From contig CM066298.1 in the NCBI GenBank assembly GCA_033816765.1, positions 1,426,001 to 1,490,000 on the forward strand: DNA of 64,000 nucleotides, in the 5' to 3' direction. Both the position numbers and the translations under genes were made by a program. Below, one piece after another: positions 1 to 9,753 of this stretch; within the stretch, counting starts at the first letter, position 1; each line of letters opens with the position of its first letter. The stretch comes from Nothopassalora personata (taxonomy: Eukaryota; Ascomycota; Dothideomycetes; Mycosphaerellales; Mycosphaerellaceae). The notes under the pieces were generated by a model. The model saw only the letters and a list, made by a program, of their open reading frames with translations, was not told the DNA's origin and did not search any database.

Positions 1-1750
1 TGCTTGCGAAGTCCGTGATGAATCTGCGTCTGCTGTCTCGAGCGATCGTGTCTTGGCACCATGTCTCCTCAGTCTGTACCTCCCCACTACCGCTGTAGAT
101 GGTATCGATGCGTAGGTCGATGAGGGTACGACCGAGGTTGCCAACTACGGCTTCGACCCGACCTTGAATATCGGCAGCAACACTCCGAGGAGAGAAGAAG
201 TGATCCATGGGCCAAGAGAGACATTGTATGTTCGGATGCGCTTCCATAAATCGCAGACCAGCCAGATCGAATGACGAAGTGGCCTCACTGTTCCCAGACA
301 TTGTGGTGTTGGTGGGATCGTGGACAGTTGTGAACGACCGGTCAAGTAGATACAGCGCGGGTGGCAAGATCGTCTCAGGTACAACACTGTTCCGTAGTTG
401 AAATGCTCGTAGACGTGGGAAGCGGCACTCGAAGAGACTAAGGAACATGTATGACCACGATGCGAGGAACGCAGGGTCTTTTGAAGCGCCAATTCGCAGA
501 TGAGGGATACTGAGGACCCAGTCAAGGTTGAGCGAAGTCAGAGTATCGCTGACACTTTGGAGCATGACAAGGGCAACGTCGGAAGACGGCATCTTCTCTC
601 GTTGCATTCTCTCCCAGAGACGGCCACGAACGATGACGTTTTCATCGCTAGCGTCGAATGCCTCCTCCCATGGACGACCTGCTGATTTGGTGGAAGAATC
701 TGGGTCGAGCCAAGTGCCTCGATATGCATTGACAGCACGAGTGCGGTGGTCTGATGTGTGAATCAGCTTTACCCTGAGAGGTAAGTCAGTGGTTTCTGAA
801 ATGGCCTGATAGATTCTGTCATCCAGAGCAATCGTCCTGTCGAACATGGAGTCTAGAGGCAGGTGCTCCCGAGAGTGATGCAATTGTAGGTACTCTTGCC
901 GATCAAGTTCATGCTGCTGTGAGAGCTCTTGCAGGTGTCCCAACCTCAGGATGTGATCCCGGCCGAATCTGAAGTCTTCAAACAACGACGATGTCGCGGT
1001 CGTGTACATACCACCACACCCATCTTGCAGTGGTCTTGAAGAGCCACTTCGTGAGTAGTTGTACATGAATGCGGGTGCATGACCACTGTCATATGACCTG
1101 GGCCTGATGGGTAGTCGACGGAAACGAACAGACTCTAGACCCGACAGATCCAGCACCAACGGGAGATCGTAGGGATGATACGGCAGACTGAGAGAAAGCC
1201 CGTTACTGATTCGACAGTTCTCGAGCCACAGCTTGCTGATCCGAGCGCATCCAGCTCTTTCCCGGGTTCGTTCCCGATCGAAGAAACAGCGCAGGAGCGC
1301 ATCAGTCAGGTTCGGATGGCCAAACACAATGCGCAGAGTGGTGACATTCTGGAGCTGCTCTGTGGCAAGTTCGACGAGCTTGATCGTCCTCGGATCTGCC
1401 GATAGTGTGCTGCCACTGAATGAGACATATGGCAGTTCCTGGAAGATGGAAGGCGGCGGGAGATGACATCGATGCGTCAAGGCCTGCACACAAGCAGCTA
1501 TCTCGGGCTTCTTGATGAACAGAAGCAGCTTCTTGATGAGTGGCGTGTCATCGTGATCATCGACGCCGTCGTCGTGTTCGGTCTTGCAGTCCACGAGCTC
1601 GACAGACTTCCAGACCAGCGGAGTGGCAACTTGGTAACACCATCGGGAGGCTCGATTGAGACAGTAGAGATCAGCCTGTCGCAGCCTTTCGAGAATGTCC
1701 TGGAGGAGCTCCTCTGGCAGCCGACTCAAGCGAGAGGTAGTTCCAGTCAT
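1..1750 (-). CDS. F-box protein, C-terminus cut by window edge
   Basis: The minus-strand frame from the ATG at 1750-1748 stays open for about 583 codons to the left edge, so the true length is unknown. Residues 8-45 carry an F-box-like stretch (LPEELLQDILERL, then a Trp near residue 45), the fold that binds Skp1 in SCF ubiquitin ligases. The remainder is Leu-rich with regularly spaced hydrophobics, as in the long substrate-side regions of fungal F-box proteins; no named substrate domain is visible. No intron is needed in the visible part. An 18-G tract lies 30 bp upstream of the ATG, so it would sit in the 5' UTR or core promoter. Role as a substrate receptor is inferred from the F-box only; the substrate is unknown. 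Confidence 0.8.
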   Translation of the reverse strand, partial: MTGTTSRLSRLPEELLQDILERLRQADLYCLNRASRWCYQVATPLVWKSVELVDCKTEHDDGVDDHDDTPLIKKLLLFIKKPEIAACVQALTHRCHLPPPSIFQELPYVSFSGSTLSADPRTIKLVELATEQLQNVTTLRIVFGHPNLTDALLRCFFDRERTRERAGCARISKLWLENCRISNGLSLSLPYHPYDLPLVLDLSGLESVRFRRLPIRPRSYDSGHAPAFMYNYSRSGSSRPLQDGCGGMYTTATSSLFEDFRFGRDHILRLGHLQELSQQHELDRQEYLQLHHSREHLPLDSMFDRTIALDDRIYQAISETTDLPLRVKLIHTSDHRTRAVNAYRGTWLDPDSSTKSAGRPWEEAFDASDENVIVRGRLWERMQREKMPSSDVALVMLQSVSDTLTSLNLDWVLSIPHLRIGASKDPAFLASWSYMFLSLFECRFPRLRAFQLRNSVVPETILPPALYLLDRSFTTVHDPTNTTMSGNSEATSSFDLAGLRFMEAHPNIQCLSWPMDHFFSPRSVAADIQGRVEAVVGNLGRTLIDLRIDTIYSGSGEVQTEETWCQDTIARDSRRRFITDFAS

Positions 1751-1779
1751 GATGGAACAAGCTGTAACACAGCAGTGGC

Positions 1780-1797
1780 GGGGGGGGGGGGGGGGGG
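1780..1797. repeat. G18 homopolymer
   Basis: Uninterrupted run of 18 G on the plus strand, within the 300-bp divergent interval between the F-box gene and the aspartyl-tRNA synthetase gene. It reads as poly-C in the sense of the F-box transcript. Confidence 0.95.
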
Positions 1798-2050
1798 TAG
1801 TCTAGATGTAGAATATTTATCCTGGTCATCGCTGTGGCCGCCCTGACATTTTTGCGTGTCCGCCTGAGGTGAGATGCGCTCGATAAACATGTCAAGTTGT
1901 CACAAGATGGCGTCGATGCCTTGGTGCCTGAATCGATGCCCCGCCAAACAGTAATGCATTGGAAATGATTTTCCCTCCCACTTTTTGGATGGACGGATTG
2001 ACCACAACCTCCCTCACCTGCCCTGCGGATCACGCACTTCACTAGCAAAC

Positions 2051-3778
2051 ATGGCGGACGAAGCGAAACTGCCCGAGAGGCGCAAGGAGGCTGGCGAACA
2101 ACACGCGACAGAAGGCGGCGAGAAGAAAGGACCCAGCAAGAACGAACTGAAGAAGATGGCGAAAGAGAAAGAAAAGGCCGAGAAGGCTGCCAAGCGCGCC
2201 GCAGAGGAAGAGGCGAAGAAGAAGGCCGACGAGGCCAGCGACGTCAGCAAGGACGACTACGGCCAGCTGCCATACGTGCGAGAGAGCACCGGCGTGACAC
2301 ACGAGACTCTCGCGGAGCTGGCCGAGCAATACGGTGGGAAGCAGTTCGCAGAGGACAAGAGGCCGAACGTCGTCTTCAGAGCGACCGTGGCCAATGCAAG
2401 GAACCAGAGCGCCAAGCTATCCTTCCTCAACTTCAAGCAGCACCAAAACAGAATCTCCGACACCATCCAGGCCGTGGTGGCAGCCAGCGACACCCTGAGC
2501 AGGCAGATGGTCAAGTTCGCCGGCAACATTCCCACCGAAAGCAAGGTCATCGTGCATGGCGTGCTGAACACACCGCCAGAGCCCATCAAGAGTGCAAGCA
2601 TCGAGAACTTGGAGATCCACATCAGGAAGATATACACACTGGGCAAGGTCGAGAACATGCTGCCTCTTCAGGTTGCTGATGCTGAGCGTGCAATCCCGGC
2701 CGAGGGCGAGGAGAACGCCACCAGTGAAGATGGCAGGGCCATAGTCTCACTCAACACACGGCTCACAAACCGCACCATCGATCTCAAATCAAATCTCAAC
2801 CACGCAATCTTTGGCATCAAGGAAGGTGTGCAGGATCTCTTCCGCGAGTTTCTCAAGGCGCGAAGCTTCCGCGTCATCAACACGCCCAAGCTCCTTGGGG
2901 CAGCCACCGAAGGTGGCGCCAACGTCTTCGAGAGCACATACTTCGACAAGAAGGCCTACCTCGCACAATCACCTCAGCTGTACAAGCAGATGATGATCGC
3001 CGCCGACTTCGAGCGTGTCATGGAGATTGGCAGCGTCTTCCGTGCCGAGAACAGCAACACTGCCCGCCACTTGACCGAGTTTATTGGCCTCGATCTGGAA
3101 ATGGCGTTCGAGGAGAACTACCACGAAGTCGTGTCATTACTGGAAGAGCTCATGCTCTACATCTTCAACGGCCTCAAGACACAGTACAAGAAGGAGACTG
3201 ACCTCGTCCGTGCAGTCTACCATGTGGAGGAGTTCAAGCTCCCAGATGCCGGCAAGGTCCCACGCCTCGATTTCGCCGAGGGCATCAAGATGCTCCGCGA
3301 CGCTGGCGTGGAAGTCAACGACTTCGACGACCTAAGCACACCTGACGAGAAGAAGCTCGGCGCTCTCGTGCTCGAGAAGTACGGTTCCGACTTCTACGTC
3401 CTCGACAAGTTCCCGCTCGCTGTCCGACCTTTCTACACCATGCCTTCGAAGGAGACGATGGCAAACTACGACGAGAAGAACCCGAACGCTGGCTACTCCA
3501 ACTCGTACGACTTCTTCATGCGCGGTCAGGAGATCATGTCCGGTGCTCAGCGTATTCACGATGCGACATATCTCGAGAAGCGTATGCGTGAGCACGTCAC
3601 ACCTGTAGACCCCAAGGCACCTGGCCTCAAGGATTACGTCGACTGTTTCAGATATGGCTGCCCGCCTCATGCTGGTGGCGGTATTGGGTTGGAGCGTATT
3701 GTCATGCTCTGGCTGGGTCTGCCGAACGTGAGGTTAGCGAGCTTGTTTCCCCGTGATCCCGGCAGATTGATGCCCTAG
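2051..3778 (+). CDS. DPS1: Aspartyl-tRNA synthetase, cytosolic
   Basis: 575-residue class IIb aminoacyl-tRNA synthetase that charges tRNA(Asp) in the cytosol. Residues 1-75 are a Lys/Glu/Ala-rich extension typical of eukaryotic cytosolic AspRS. An OB-fold anticodon-binding domain follows at about 105-205. The catalytic core has motif 2 (FRAENSNTARHLTEF, about 329-345) and motif 3 (GGGIGLERIVML, about 542-553), and the protein ends in the family-typical SLFPRDPGRL. Uninterrupted single exon. I chose the ATG at 2051 because the extra 22 codons to an upstream in-frame ATG (1985) lack family similarity and 2051 opens directly into the charged extension. The AspRS rather than LysRS or AsnRS assignment rests on the C-terminal FRYGCPPHAGGG and FPRDP signatures. 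The gene is divergent from the F-box gene. Confidence 0.96.
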   Translation: MADEAKLPERRKEAGEQHATEGGEKKGPSKNELKKMAKEKEKAEKAAKRAAEEEAKKKADEASDVSKDDYGQLPYVRESTGVTHETLAELAEQYGGKQFAEDKRPNVVFRATVANARNQSAKLSFLNFKQHQNRISDTIQAVVAASDTLSRQMVKFAGNIPTESKVIVHGVLNTPPEPIKSASIENLEIHIRKIYTLGKVENMLPLQVADAERAIPAEGEENATSEDGRAIVSLNTRLTNRTIDLKSNLNHAIFGIKEGVQDLFREFLKARSFRVINTPKLLGAATEGGANVFESTYFDKKAYLAQSPQLYKQMMIAADFERVMEIGSVFRAENSNTARHLTEFIGLDLEMAFEENYHEVVSLLEELMLYIFNGLKTQYKKETDLVRAVYHVEEFKLPDAGKVPRLDFAEGIKMLRDAGVEVNDFDDLSTPDEKKLGALVLEKYGSDFYVLDKFPLAVRPFYTMPSKETMANYDEKNPNAGYSNSYDFFMRGQEIMSGAQRIHDATYLEKRMREHVTPVDPKAPGLKDYVDCFRYGCPPHAGGGIGLERIVMLWLGLPNVRLASLFPRDPGRLMP

Positions 3779-4126
3779 ATGGTCTGCCAAAAGACCAGGT
3801 CAAGACAATGAGAACGACTGAGAATGTCGATGATAAGCGAAGCAGCGCTGGGTGTCAAGAGTCCAGCGATAGCCAGCAAGTTGGCTGCAGTGGGTACTGC
3901 GCAATGAATGATAGAACGCGGCACTGCTCAGCTACAAAAAGTATCACCAGGGTTGACCACGTCATAGACAACCAATTACAAGCAATGAAACAGCTCAATG
4001 CAGAGCTCATGACAGATTGTGTTCTTTGCCGTGTCCTTCAGCACTCCATACACGTTCGCCTCGGAAACCACACGAATGGAGAAAGAGCATCACGATCATA
4101 CTCATCAACGCTACAATGCTACATGC
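3779..4126. other. Convergent intergenic spacer
   Basis: 348 bp between the convergent synthetase and P450 genes; presumably the two 3' UTRs. I see no gene or repeat in it. Confidence 0.6.
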
Positions 4127-5701
4127 CTACAATCGGGGCCTAAATTGCACCATGGGTCCACCTTCTTTGATACTCGTAAACGAATCCTTCAACTGAAACT
4201 CCATCTTCCTGTGCCTCCCATACTCCCGGCCAATACTGCCTTCGCCAACCGTGCTCCCTGGAGCAAGTCTCATATCAAAGAGGAACACAACCCGTGCCAG
4301 CGTAATCGTCAACTCATGGTACGCCATTCCCTTCCCAATACAGCCTCTCGGCCCAACACTAAAGGGACAAAACGCAGACTGCGCCAACGCCAAGCTATCG
4401 CCGGTGACCTCGGGCGATGAAGCCGCGATCCAGCGCTCAGGCTTGTATTCGAAAGGCCGAGGGTAGTACTCTGGGTTATGCTGAATACTGTAATGAGGCA
4501 CTCCCACGACTGTCCCAGCGGGGATGGCATGGCCGTCAATTTCGATCCCACCAGTCAGGACCTCCCGCGGGAGAAGGCCGCCGACTGATGGGGAGAGCCG
4601 CATTGCTTCGTCGATGCAGGCGCGGAGGTAGCTCAGACCGCCGACTCTGGGCGAGATGGAAATGTCCTCGACCCTTTCAAAAGCAGCGCGCACTTCGTCC
4701 GCCAGCTTCGCAAGCGTGGCGGGGTGATGGACCAGGTAGAAGAAGGTCGCGGCCAAAGCGGTAGAGGTCGTATCCGAGCCCGCGATGATGAGGAGATTGC
4801 TCTCGCCCCAGAGCTCCGGGGTCGTGAAACGTGCGCCGGTCTCGGGATCTTGGGCTTGGAGGAGGTGGTAGAAGAAGTCCTTCCGGTCGACGTCTAGACC
4901 CGTTTTGGTGCGTTCGGCCGCTTGGCTTTTGGAGTATTGCAGGTACCTCGCGCGTCCCGCGGCGATTTTCCGGAAGAAGAATTTGTCGAGGTGGTACTCG
5001 TGGATGGGGAGGTAGGTCCCACAGATGAGGTGGCGGTGCGCAGCGTTCCCGATGAGGTCGATGGCGAAGCGGTTGGCGGGACGCTCGAGCATTCCGAAGG
5101 CTTTGCCGAAGCAGAGGTCGCCCATTATGTCGAAGCTTAGGTAGTTTGCCTGGTCGGAGATATCAACGGGTTGACCATAACCTTTACTCTCTGCACTGGT
5201 GACGGAAGTAGTCGTGCCCGCGAGATTCTGGCAGAACTGTCGGATGTGGGCTAAGATGTGGTTCTCCATGGACTTGATTGCCGCGTCGGAGAAAGCATGG
5301 CTGAGAACTCTACGCTTTCGAGCGTGGATGGATTTGTCGATTGAGCTGTGAGTGCTGGCGGAGTCCTTTGTGGCCCAGAATGCCTGGTAGAATTTTGCTT
5401 TGCGGACGTTGGATTTGAAGCCGTAGATGTCTTTTAGAGCGGTGTTGGTGTTGAAGGAGAGGCTGTTGGGGCCGAAGCGGACGACGGGTCCGTACTTTTC
5501 GTGACATCTCCAGAATTCTAGATGGCGGTCTCCGCGTAGGGCGTGGTAGGTTTGGTGGAGGTCTGTGAGTTTTGCGAACAATGGTCCGGGGTATTTGGAC
5601 AAAGGATGGAAATAGAGACGGTAGGTCACCAGCCCAATGAGGTATGCCAACAGGCCAACCGGCAGGAGAGCCAAGAGGCTTAATGATGAGAAGGGCAGCA
5701 T
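4127..5701 (-). CDS. Cytochrome P450 monooxygenase
   Basis: 524-residue class II microsomal P450. An N-terminal membrane anchor (residues 5-30) is followed by a Pro-rich hinge (HPLSKYPGP). The I-helix oxygen-binding motif AGSDTTS is at about 307-313, the ExxR pair (EAMR) at 365-368, PERW at 421-424, and the heme loop FSVGPRGCIGKG has its axial Cys at about 454. All hallmark residues are intact, so an active heme-thiolate monooxygenase at the ER is expected. The ATG at 5701 directly starts the membrane anchor; the frame extends further upstream but has no other ATG there. Single exon. The general layout resembles fungal benzoate-4-monooxygenase and trichothecene-hydroxylase-like P450s, but the substrate cannot be read from sequence. 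No biosynthetic genes adjoin it. Confidence 0.94.
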   Translation of the reverse strand: MLPFSSLSLLALLPVGLLAYLIGLVTYRLYFHPLSKYPGPLFAKLTDLHQTYHALRGDRHLEFWRCHEKYGPVVRFGPNSLSFNTNTALKDIYGFKSNVRKAKFYQAFWATKDSASTHSSIDKSIHARKRRVLSHAFSDAAIKSMENHILAHIRQFCQNLAGTTTSVTSAESKGYGQPVDISDQANYLSFDIMGDLCFGKAFGMLERPANRFAIDLIGNAAHRHLICGTYLPIHEYHLDKFFFRKIAAGRARYLQYSKSQAAERTKTGLDVDRKDFFYHLLQAQDPETGARFTTPELWGESNLLIIAGSDTTSTALAATFFYLVHHPATLAKLADEVRAAFERVEDISISPRVGGLSYLRACIDEAMRLSPSVGGLLPREVLTGGIEIDGHAIPAGTVVGVPHYSIQHNPEYYPRPFEYKPERWIAASSPEVTGDSLALAQSAFCPFSVGPRGCIGKGMAYHELTITLARVVFLFDMRLAPGSTVGEGSIGREYGRHRKMEFQLKDSFTSIKEGGPMVQFRPRL

Positions 5702-6477
5702 TTCGGGTGGAGATGGGAGAGCAGACAGGACATACCTCAAGCTGTACTTACCTGGGCAAGGACTTCTTTATGGAACAGCACAAAGCCGAGCCCACGTGAG
5801 AAGGTGGACGGATAATCGCGGTTGGTCAGTGATCTGTACGACGTAACTCCGACACGCACATAAGTATCTAAGATCCCCCAAGCGCGACACAACGCAGTGG
5901 GAGATGATGTTTGCAGGAGGAGGGGGATATGATTTGCTGAGATTGTGCTTAAGCCGAGATCACGCGTGATGACTCAGCTGTGCCACGAATAGCCGCTGTG
6001 GACGTCGTTCCTCGTGAAGTCCAGGATTGATCGGGTCGTCCTAGCGCACCTCATGTCCTTCCATCGCGGTCAAAGGTCTCAAATCAAGCTATCGCCCTGA
6101 CGCCGCCAAGCTCATCGAGTTTGCTGGCGGCTGTGAAGTGTGAACACGGGACGGAAAGGGCCAGCGTCACCGTGGAGCTTGCGGTGTTGGAGAAGGATAG
6201 TGAGATGAGATGAGATGAGATGATCAAGTGAGCGGGTGGGGAAGTGGTTGTTTCGGAAATGAATACGGAGATGATGCATGCTTGGGAGAGGTTACAGGCT
6301 AGTCCGTATATGCAAAGGAGGTCGCGGGGGGGGGGGGGGGGGGGAGCAGGAATAAGTGATTTTCAGACAAGCTTGGGGGTAAATTGATTCACGACGGGTC
6401 TCGGCAGTCTAGTAGGCTGATACACGTACACGACAGGATACATTGATCTAGGTCTCATACAGAGTTCAGTAGGAGCC
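5702..6477. other. Gene-free interval upstream of P450
   Basis: 776 bp holding the P450 promoter and the downstream side of the next minus-strand gene. It contains four tandem GAGAT units at about 6202-6222 and a G19 run. No credible coding frame. Confidence 0.6.
6326..6344. repeat. G19 homopolymer
   Basis: Uninterrupted run of 19 G on the plus strand, about 130 bp beyond the end of the disordered-protein reading frame and 625 bp upstream of the P450 start. Confidence 0.95.
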
Positions 6478-6708
6478 TCAACTCAGGATCCCTCTCGCCC
6501 TCCGAATAGCCTTGACGAATTCATCTTTATCCTCTTCCACCATGGTGAGATCGTAGGTCGGGATATACACCCAACACGCCACCTCCGGTAATTCCCACAC
6601 GTCTCGATCCCAGATCATGCCCTGCGGCGTATGCATCCACTGTGGAAAGTCCTTGCTCTGCTCGCCATCCCAAATCATGCCCTGCCCGTCATCCCACGGG
6701 GCATCTTC
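6478..6708 (-). other. In-frame continuation after the TAG of the disordered protein
   Basis: Directly after the TAG at 6709-6711 the same frame stays open for 76 codons to a TGA at 6478-6480. The encoded stretch is protein-like, rich in Trp and acidic residues (WDDGQGMIWDGEQSKDF; VACWVYIPTYDLTMVEEDKD), unlike a random 3' UTR. Three explanations fit: a recent nonsense mutation that shortens the protein, stop-codon readthrough, or a small intron removing the TAG (GCATACTAG could act as an acceptor). The sequence alone does not choose among them. Confidence 0.45.
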
Positions 6709-9474
6709 CTAGTATGCACTCCCACGAAACCTCAACCCAGGCAGACCTCCACTAACAGCCGGGGGATTCGAAATCGGGACGCCACCAGTCGTGAAACCAC
6801 CTCCAGCGTATCGCGAGCGTGACGATTCACCCGGGACACTTCTATACCGCGGGTCTCTGCTGAGTCTAGCTGGCGGTTGACCCCAGGTATTGTCGAAGAA
6901 GGAATTGTTGCCGTTTGGGCCACGGTCAATCGCCCACTCTGGCGGTTTACACCAGTTGCTAAAGTAGTCGCGGCGGGTCTCAATGGGGCCTTCAACGTAT
7001 CCGTCGAGACTCTCGTAGACAGGTAGGAGAGCGCGAGTGAGGCCTTCATCCCACGGTACTTTGGCCTCGCCGGTTGTGCTTGTGGTTGCAGTCGGACGTG
7101 AATTTGGGGACACCTGGGACGACCTAGCACCGATGGGAGCGAGACGGCTGGGGGTCCTCGTGAACAATGGTGAGTCAGGCTCGGACTTGAGAGATAGTGT
7201 CTTGATACTCTGGAAGAAGTCATCTTGGCGAGCAAACTTGCTCGATGAGAACCACCACTCTCTCAACTCGTCTTCAGGAGAAAGCTTCTTGAGTCTGGTT
7301 AGACGCTGCGTCAAGGGTTTGAACGGTCCCGCATCTTCGCCGACATGAGATGGGCGGAGCACACTGTATGCGCCGGAGGTGACGCGACTCTCTGATGACG
7401 ACAGCGGGAAGTCAGTGTCAGGCACGCTGTCGCCTAGGCTTGCCAGACGCCGCTGGGCCGCTGGCTGCATGGGATGCACGTCTTGCCATCCACCCAGCTT
7501 GGCGTTGTGCGCTTGCTTCAACTCTCGCTCGGTCGGGCCCGACTGGGAGTCGGTGATGGTCAGTTGCGGAGAGAAGGTCGGAAATGGCTCCACCTCTGCT
7601 TCTGTGGTGTTGTAGACAGAGCCGAAGGGGTCATGTAGGACAGTGCGCTCGTTCTGGCTGGTGCTACGCTCCTTTGCAGTCTCCCCAAGCTTTCGAAGCT
7701 GGTCGCGCATCGCCTCGCGGGAGTTCAAGGGAGTCGCGGGTTTTGGACGTGAAGGCGTGTCCACGCTGTCAAGTGATAGCTGCCGTTGGGAGCCGATCTC
7801 AACACCAGCAAAGTACCTCGGCGGCATCGATGTGTGAGTCGTAGATGCAGCTGCCGGAGAGGGAACATTGGCAGCTCCACCGACGAGCAGGTGGGCAGGC
7901 TTTGCTCTTGTTCGCAGATGGTGAGGAACGTACTCAGGCGTACCGCTTCCCGAGGGCTGATTGTGTACAGTCGGCTGAAAATTGCCGACTGTGGCGGATA
8001 GGCTGGACTTGAAAGGCGCACCATACGGTGGAGGCGGCATGGCAGCGGTGAAAGGGTCGTCGTTACGAAGCTCAGGCTGTGGCCGTGGGTTGTATGCATA
8101 CTGAGTAGGATGTGACAGACGATGACCCGCGGGGATAGCGACCGGAAGATTGCGCTGCGGATTGATGCGCACAGCGCCGTGCGTGTTGGCTGTAGCTTGC
8201 TGCCGGATGGCGTTCTCCTGCTGCCGACGTTGTGCCTCCATCTGCGTGTCGATCTGATTGCCAGCGGTAGTGAAGAAGCGCGACTTTGGTGACTCGACCT
8301 TCTCGATCATGGTGGCAGCTGGCTGCTCTGGAGGTGCACCCATAATCTGCTGAATCTCCTGCTGGCCGAAAGGCTGGCCCATAGTCGTCTGCTCGCGCTG
8401 CTTCGAAATGGCGCGGAAGTATGACAGAGTGTTCTTTTGAAGTGTCTGCCACGCTGTTTCGCCTTTGAGACGATCGGAGCTCAGCTGACCTTCGATGCGC
8501 TTGCGGATGTTGGAGAAGTCGCCTATGTTCTCCCATTGGTAGCGATTGAAGCTCCACATGTGAGCGCCGACATCACCATTCGGGTGCATCACAAACTGAA
8601 GCTGAGCATCGTTATAGCCAGGGTTCATGTGAAGGAACTCAAGTGGTGGGAGATCTATGCCGAACACCCTTTGAATCTCCTCTCGGTCGAACGTGGCCTC
8701 GACCGTCTTCTGTTTCACCTCTGGCTTGTCCTCGTACGGGCGTAGCTGGTCTGCGGCTGGCTTGCCGCGGCGAGGGTACTGGAAGCCTTGGTCGATCAGC
8801 ATGGAGTCGTGGCGCTCCATGTCGTAGGCGGCCGTCATGTTGGACATGGTCGAGATGGAGCGCGAGAGCGAGCTGTCACGCGACATGGACGGGTAGAAGG
8901 TGTTGATGCGGCGCTCGGGGGCGGCGGTGGTGGGAGGAACATCTTCGAGGTCGGGATGTTGGCCAGCAATGTCCCATCCGATGTTCATCTTCTTGTACGC
9001 CGGCTTGCTGCCCTTGTCTTTGTCGCGTGAGATTGGGCGCTGGCGGTCGGTGTGCACAGGCGCGGTGAGTGCGGCCTCGGCCTGTTGGATGCGCTCATTC
9101 TGGCGGCGCAGTTTGGCTTCGGCGGTGGATAGCGCTGTACCACCGCCACCGCCACCGCCGTGGTCCGAGTAGGCGGAGGTCGACGACATGGCGGTAGCGA
9201 GTGACTCGGGAGGTGAGTGCTTCTGGTGTTTCGGCTCTGGTGGGATAGGGATGCCGCCGTCGGAAGACGAGGTCCCGGCGCGTGAAGTTCGAGACTCGTG
9301 GGTGATGCTGTGGTCAGTGGCGCGCGATAAAGGTCGCGTGCCGTGCGATGCAGGTCGCGTGCTGGTGCTGTCCAGTGCGGGTCGCGAGGCAATGTCAGGC
9401 AGTTGCGCTCCTACAGGAAGGCGACTTCTCGGCAGTCGTGCTGCCGTTGACTTCTTGCTCCGCTTAGGAGGCAT
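6709..9474 (-). CDS. Large, mostly disordered protein of unknown function
   Basis: 921 residues from the ATG at 9474 (MPPKRSKKS) to TAG at 6709-6711. Residues 1-230 are Ser/Thr/Pro/Arg-rich and disordered. A compact, probably folded segment at about 260-365 begins with EEIQRVFGIDLPPLEFL and includes FVMHPNGDVGAHMWSFNRYQ. A long Gln/Pro-rich linker follows, then a second ordered patch near the C-terminus (REWWFSSSKFARQDDFFQSI; later PEWAIDRGPNGNNSFFDNTWG). I do not recognise a named domain; the patchwork of conserved islands suggests a scaffold or regulator, which is inference. The 5' leader holds a GGC-rich repeat and a GTAAGT donor near 9557, so a 5' UTR intron is possible. The same frame continues past the TAG for 76 further codons (separate entry). 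Confidence 0.8.
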   Translation of the reverse strand: MPPKRSKKSTAARLPRSRLPVGAQLPDIASRPALDSTSTRPASHGTRPLSRATDHSITHESRTSRAGTSSSDGGIPIPPEPKHQKHSPPESLATAMSSTSAYSDHGGGGGGGTALSTAEAKLRRQNERIQQAEAALTAPVHTDRQRPISRDKDKGSKPAYKKMNIGWDIAGQHPDLEDVPPTTAAPERRINTFYPSMSRDSSLSRSISTMSNMTAAYDMERHDSMLIDQGFQYPRRGKPAADQLRPYEDKPEVKQKTVEATFDREEIQRVFGIDLPPLEFLHMNPGYNDAQLQFVMHPNGDVGAHMWSFNRYQWENIGDFSNIRKRIEGQLSSDRLKGETAWQTLQKNTLSYFRAISKQREQTTMGQPFGQQEIQQIMGAPPEQPAATMIEKVESPKSRFFTTAGNQIDTQMEAQRRQQENAIRQQATANTHGAVRINPQRNLPVAIPAGHRLSHPTQYAYNPRPQPELRNDDPFTAAMPPPPYGAPFKSSLSATVGNFQPTVHNQPSGSGTPEYVPHHLRTRAKPAHLLVGGAANVPSPAAASTTHTSMPPRYFAGVEIGSQRQLSLDSVDTPSRPKPATPLNSREAMRDQLRKLGETAKERSTSQNERTVLHDPFGSVYNTTEAEVEPFPTFSPQLTITDSQSGPTERELKQAHNAKLGGWQDVHPMQPAAQRRLASLGDSVPDTDFPLSSSESRVTSGAYSVLRPSHVGEDAGPFKPLTQRLTRLKKLSPEDELREWWFSSSKFARQDDFFQSIKTLSLKSEPDSPLFTRTPSRLAPIGARSSQVSPNSRPTATTSTTGEAKVPWDEGLTRALLPVYESLDGYVEGPIETRRDYFSNWCKPPEWAIDRGPNGNNSFFDNTWGQPPARLSRDPRYRSVPGESSRSRYAGGGFTTGGVPISNPPAVSGGLPGLRFRGSAY

Positions 9475-9481
9475 GTGCACT

Positions 9482-9519
9482 TGCTGCCGCCGCCGCCGCC
9501 GCCGCCGCCACCGCCACCG
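9482..9519. repeat. GCC/GGC trinucleotide repeat
   Basis: About twelve imperfect GCC/ACC units immediately upstream (transcript sense GGC) of the ATG at 9474. It would be in the 5' UTR, or inside a leader intron if the GTAAGT near 9557 is used. Confidence 0.9.
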
Positions 9520-9740
9520 CTGAACACTCGCTGCCGATGTTGATGAGAATGACTTACATGTATCGTTGCCTGCAGTCGGTCTGCTGTCGTCGAGAAAGAT
9601 GCGTTCCTGCTGGTGAATGAATCAACGTGGTGGCGCCGTGTTCGGCGATGCATCTCGTGGCGCTGACGTTGCGAAGAGATCTGAGGGCAAGTGCAGCTCT
9701 CAACGGTGGGAAGGCGCTGTACCTGTAGAACTGACCTCCA

Positions 9741-9753
9741 CCCCCCCCCCCCC
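9741..9753. repeat. C13 homopolymer
   Basis: Run of 13 C on the plus strand about 270 bp upstream of the disordered-protein start (transcript sense G13). Confidence 0.95.

Noticed and set aside
1985..2050. Upstream in-frame ATG adding 22 residues to aspartyl-tRNA synthetase
   Set aside because: The extra residues look like 5' UTR translation; the usual charged extension starts at the ATG at 2051.
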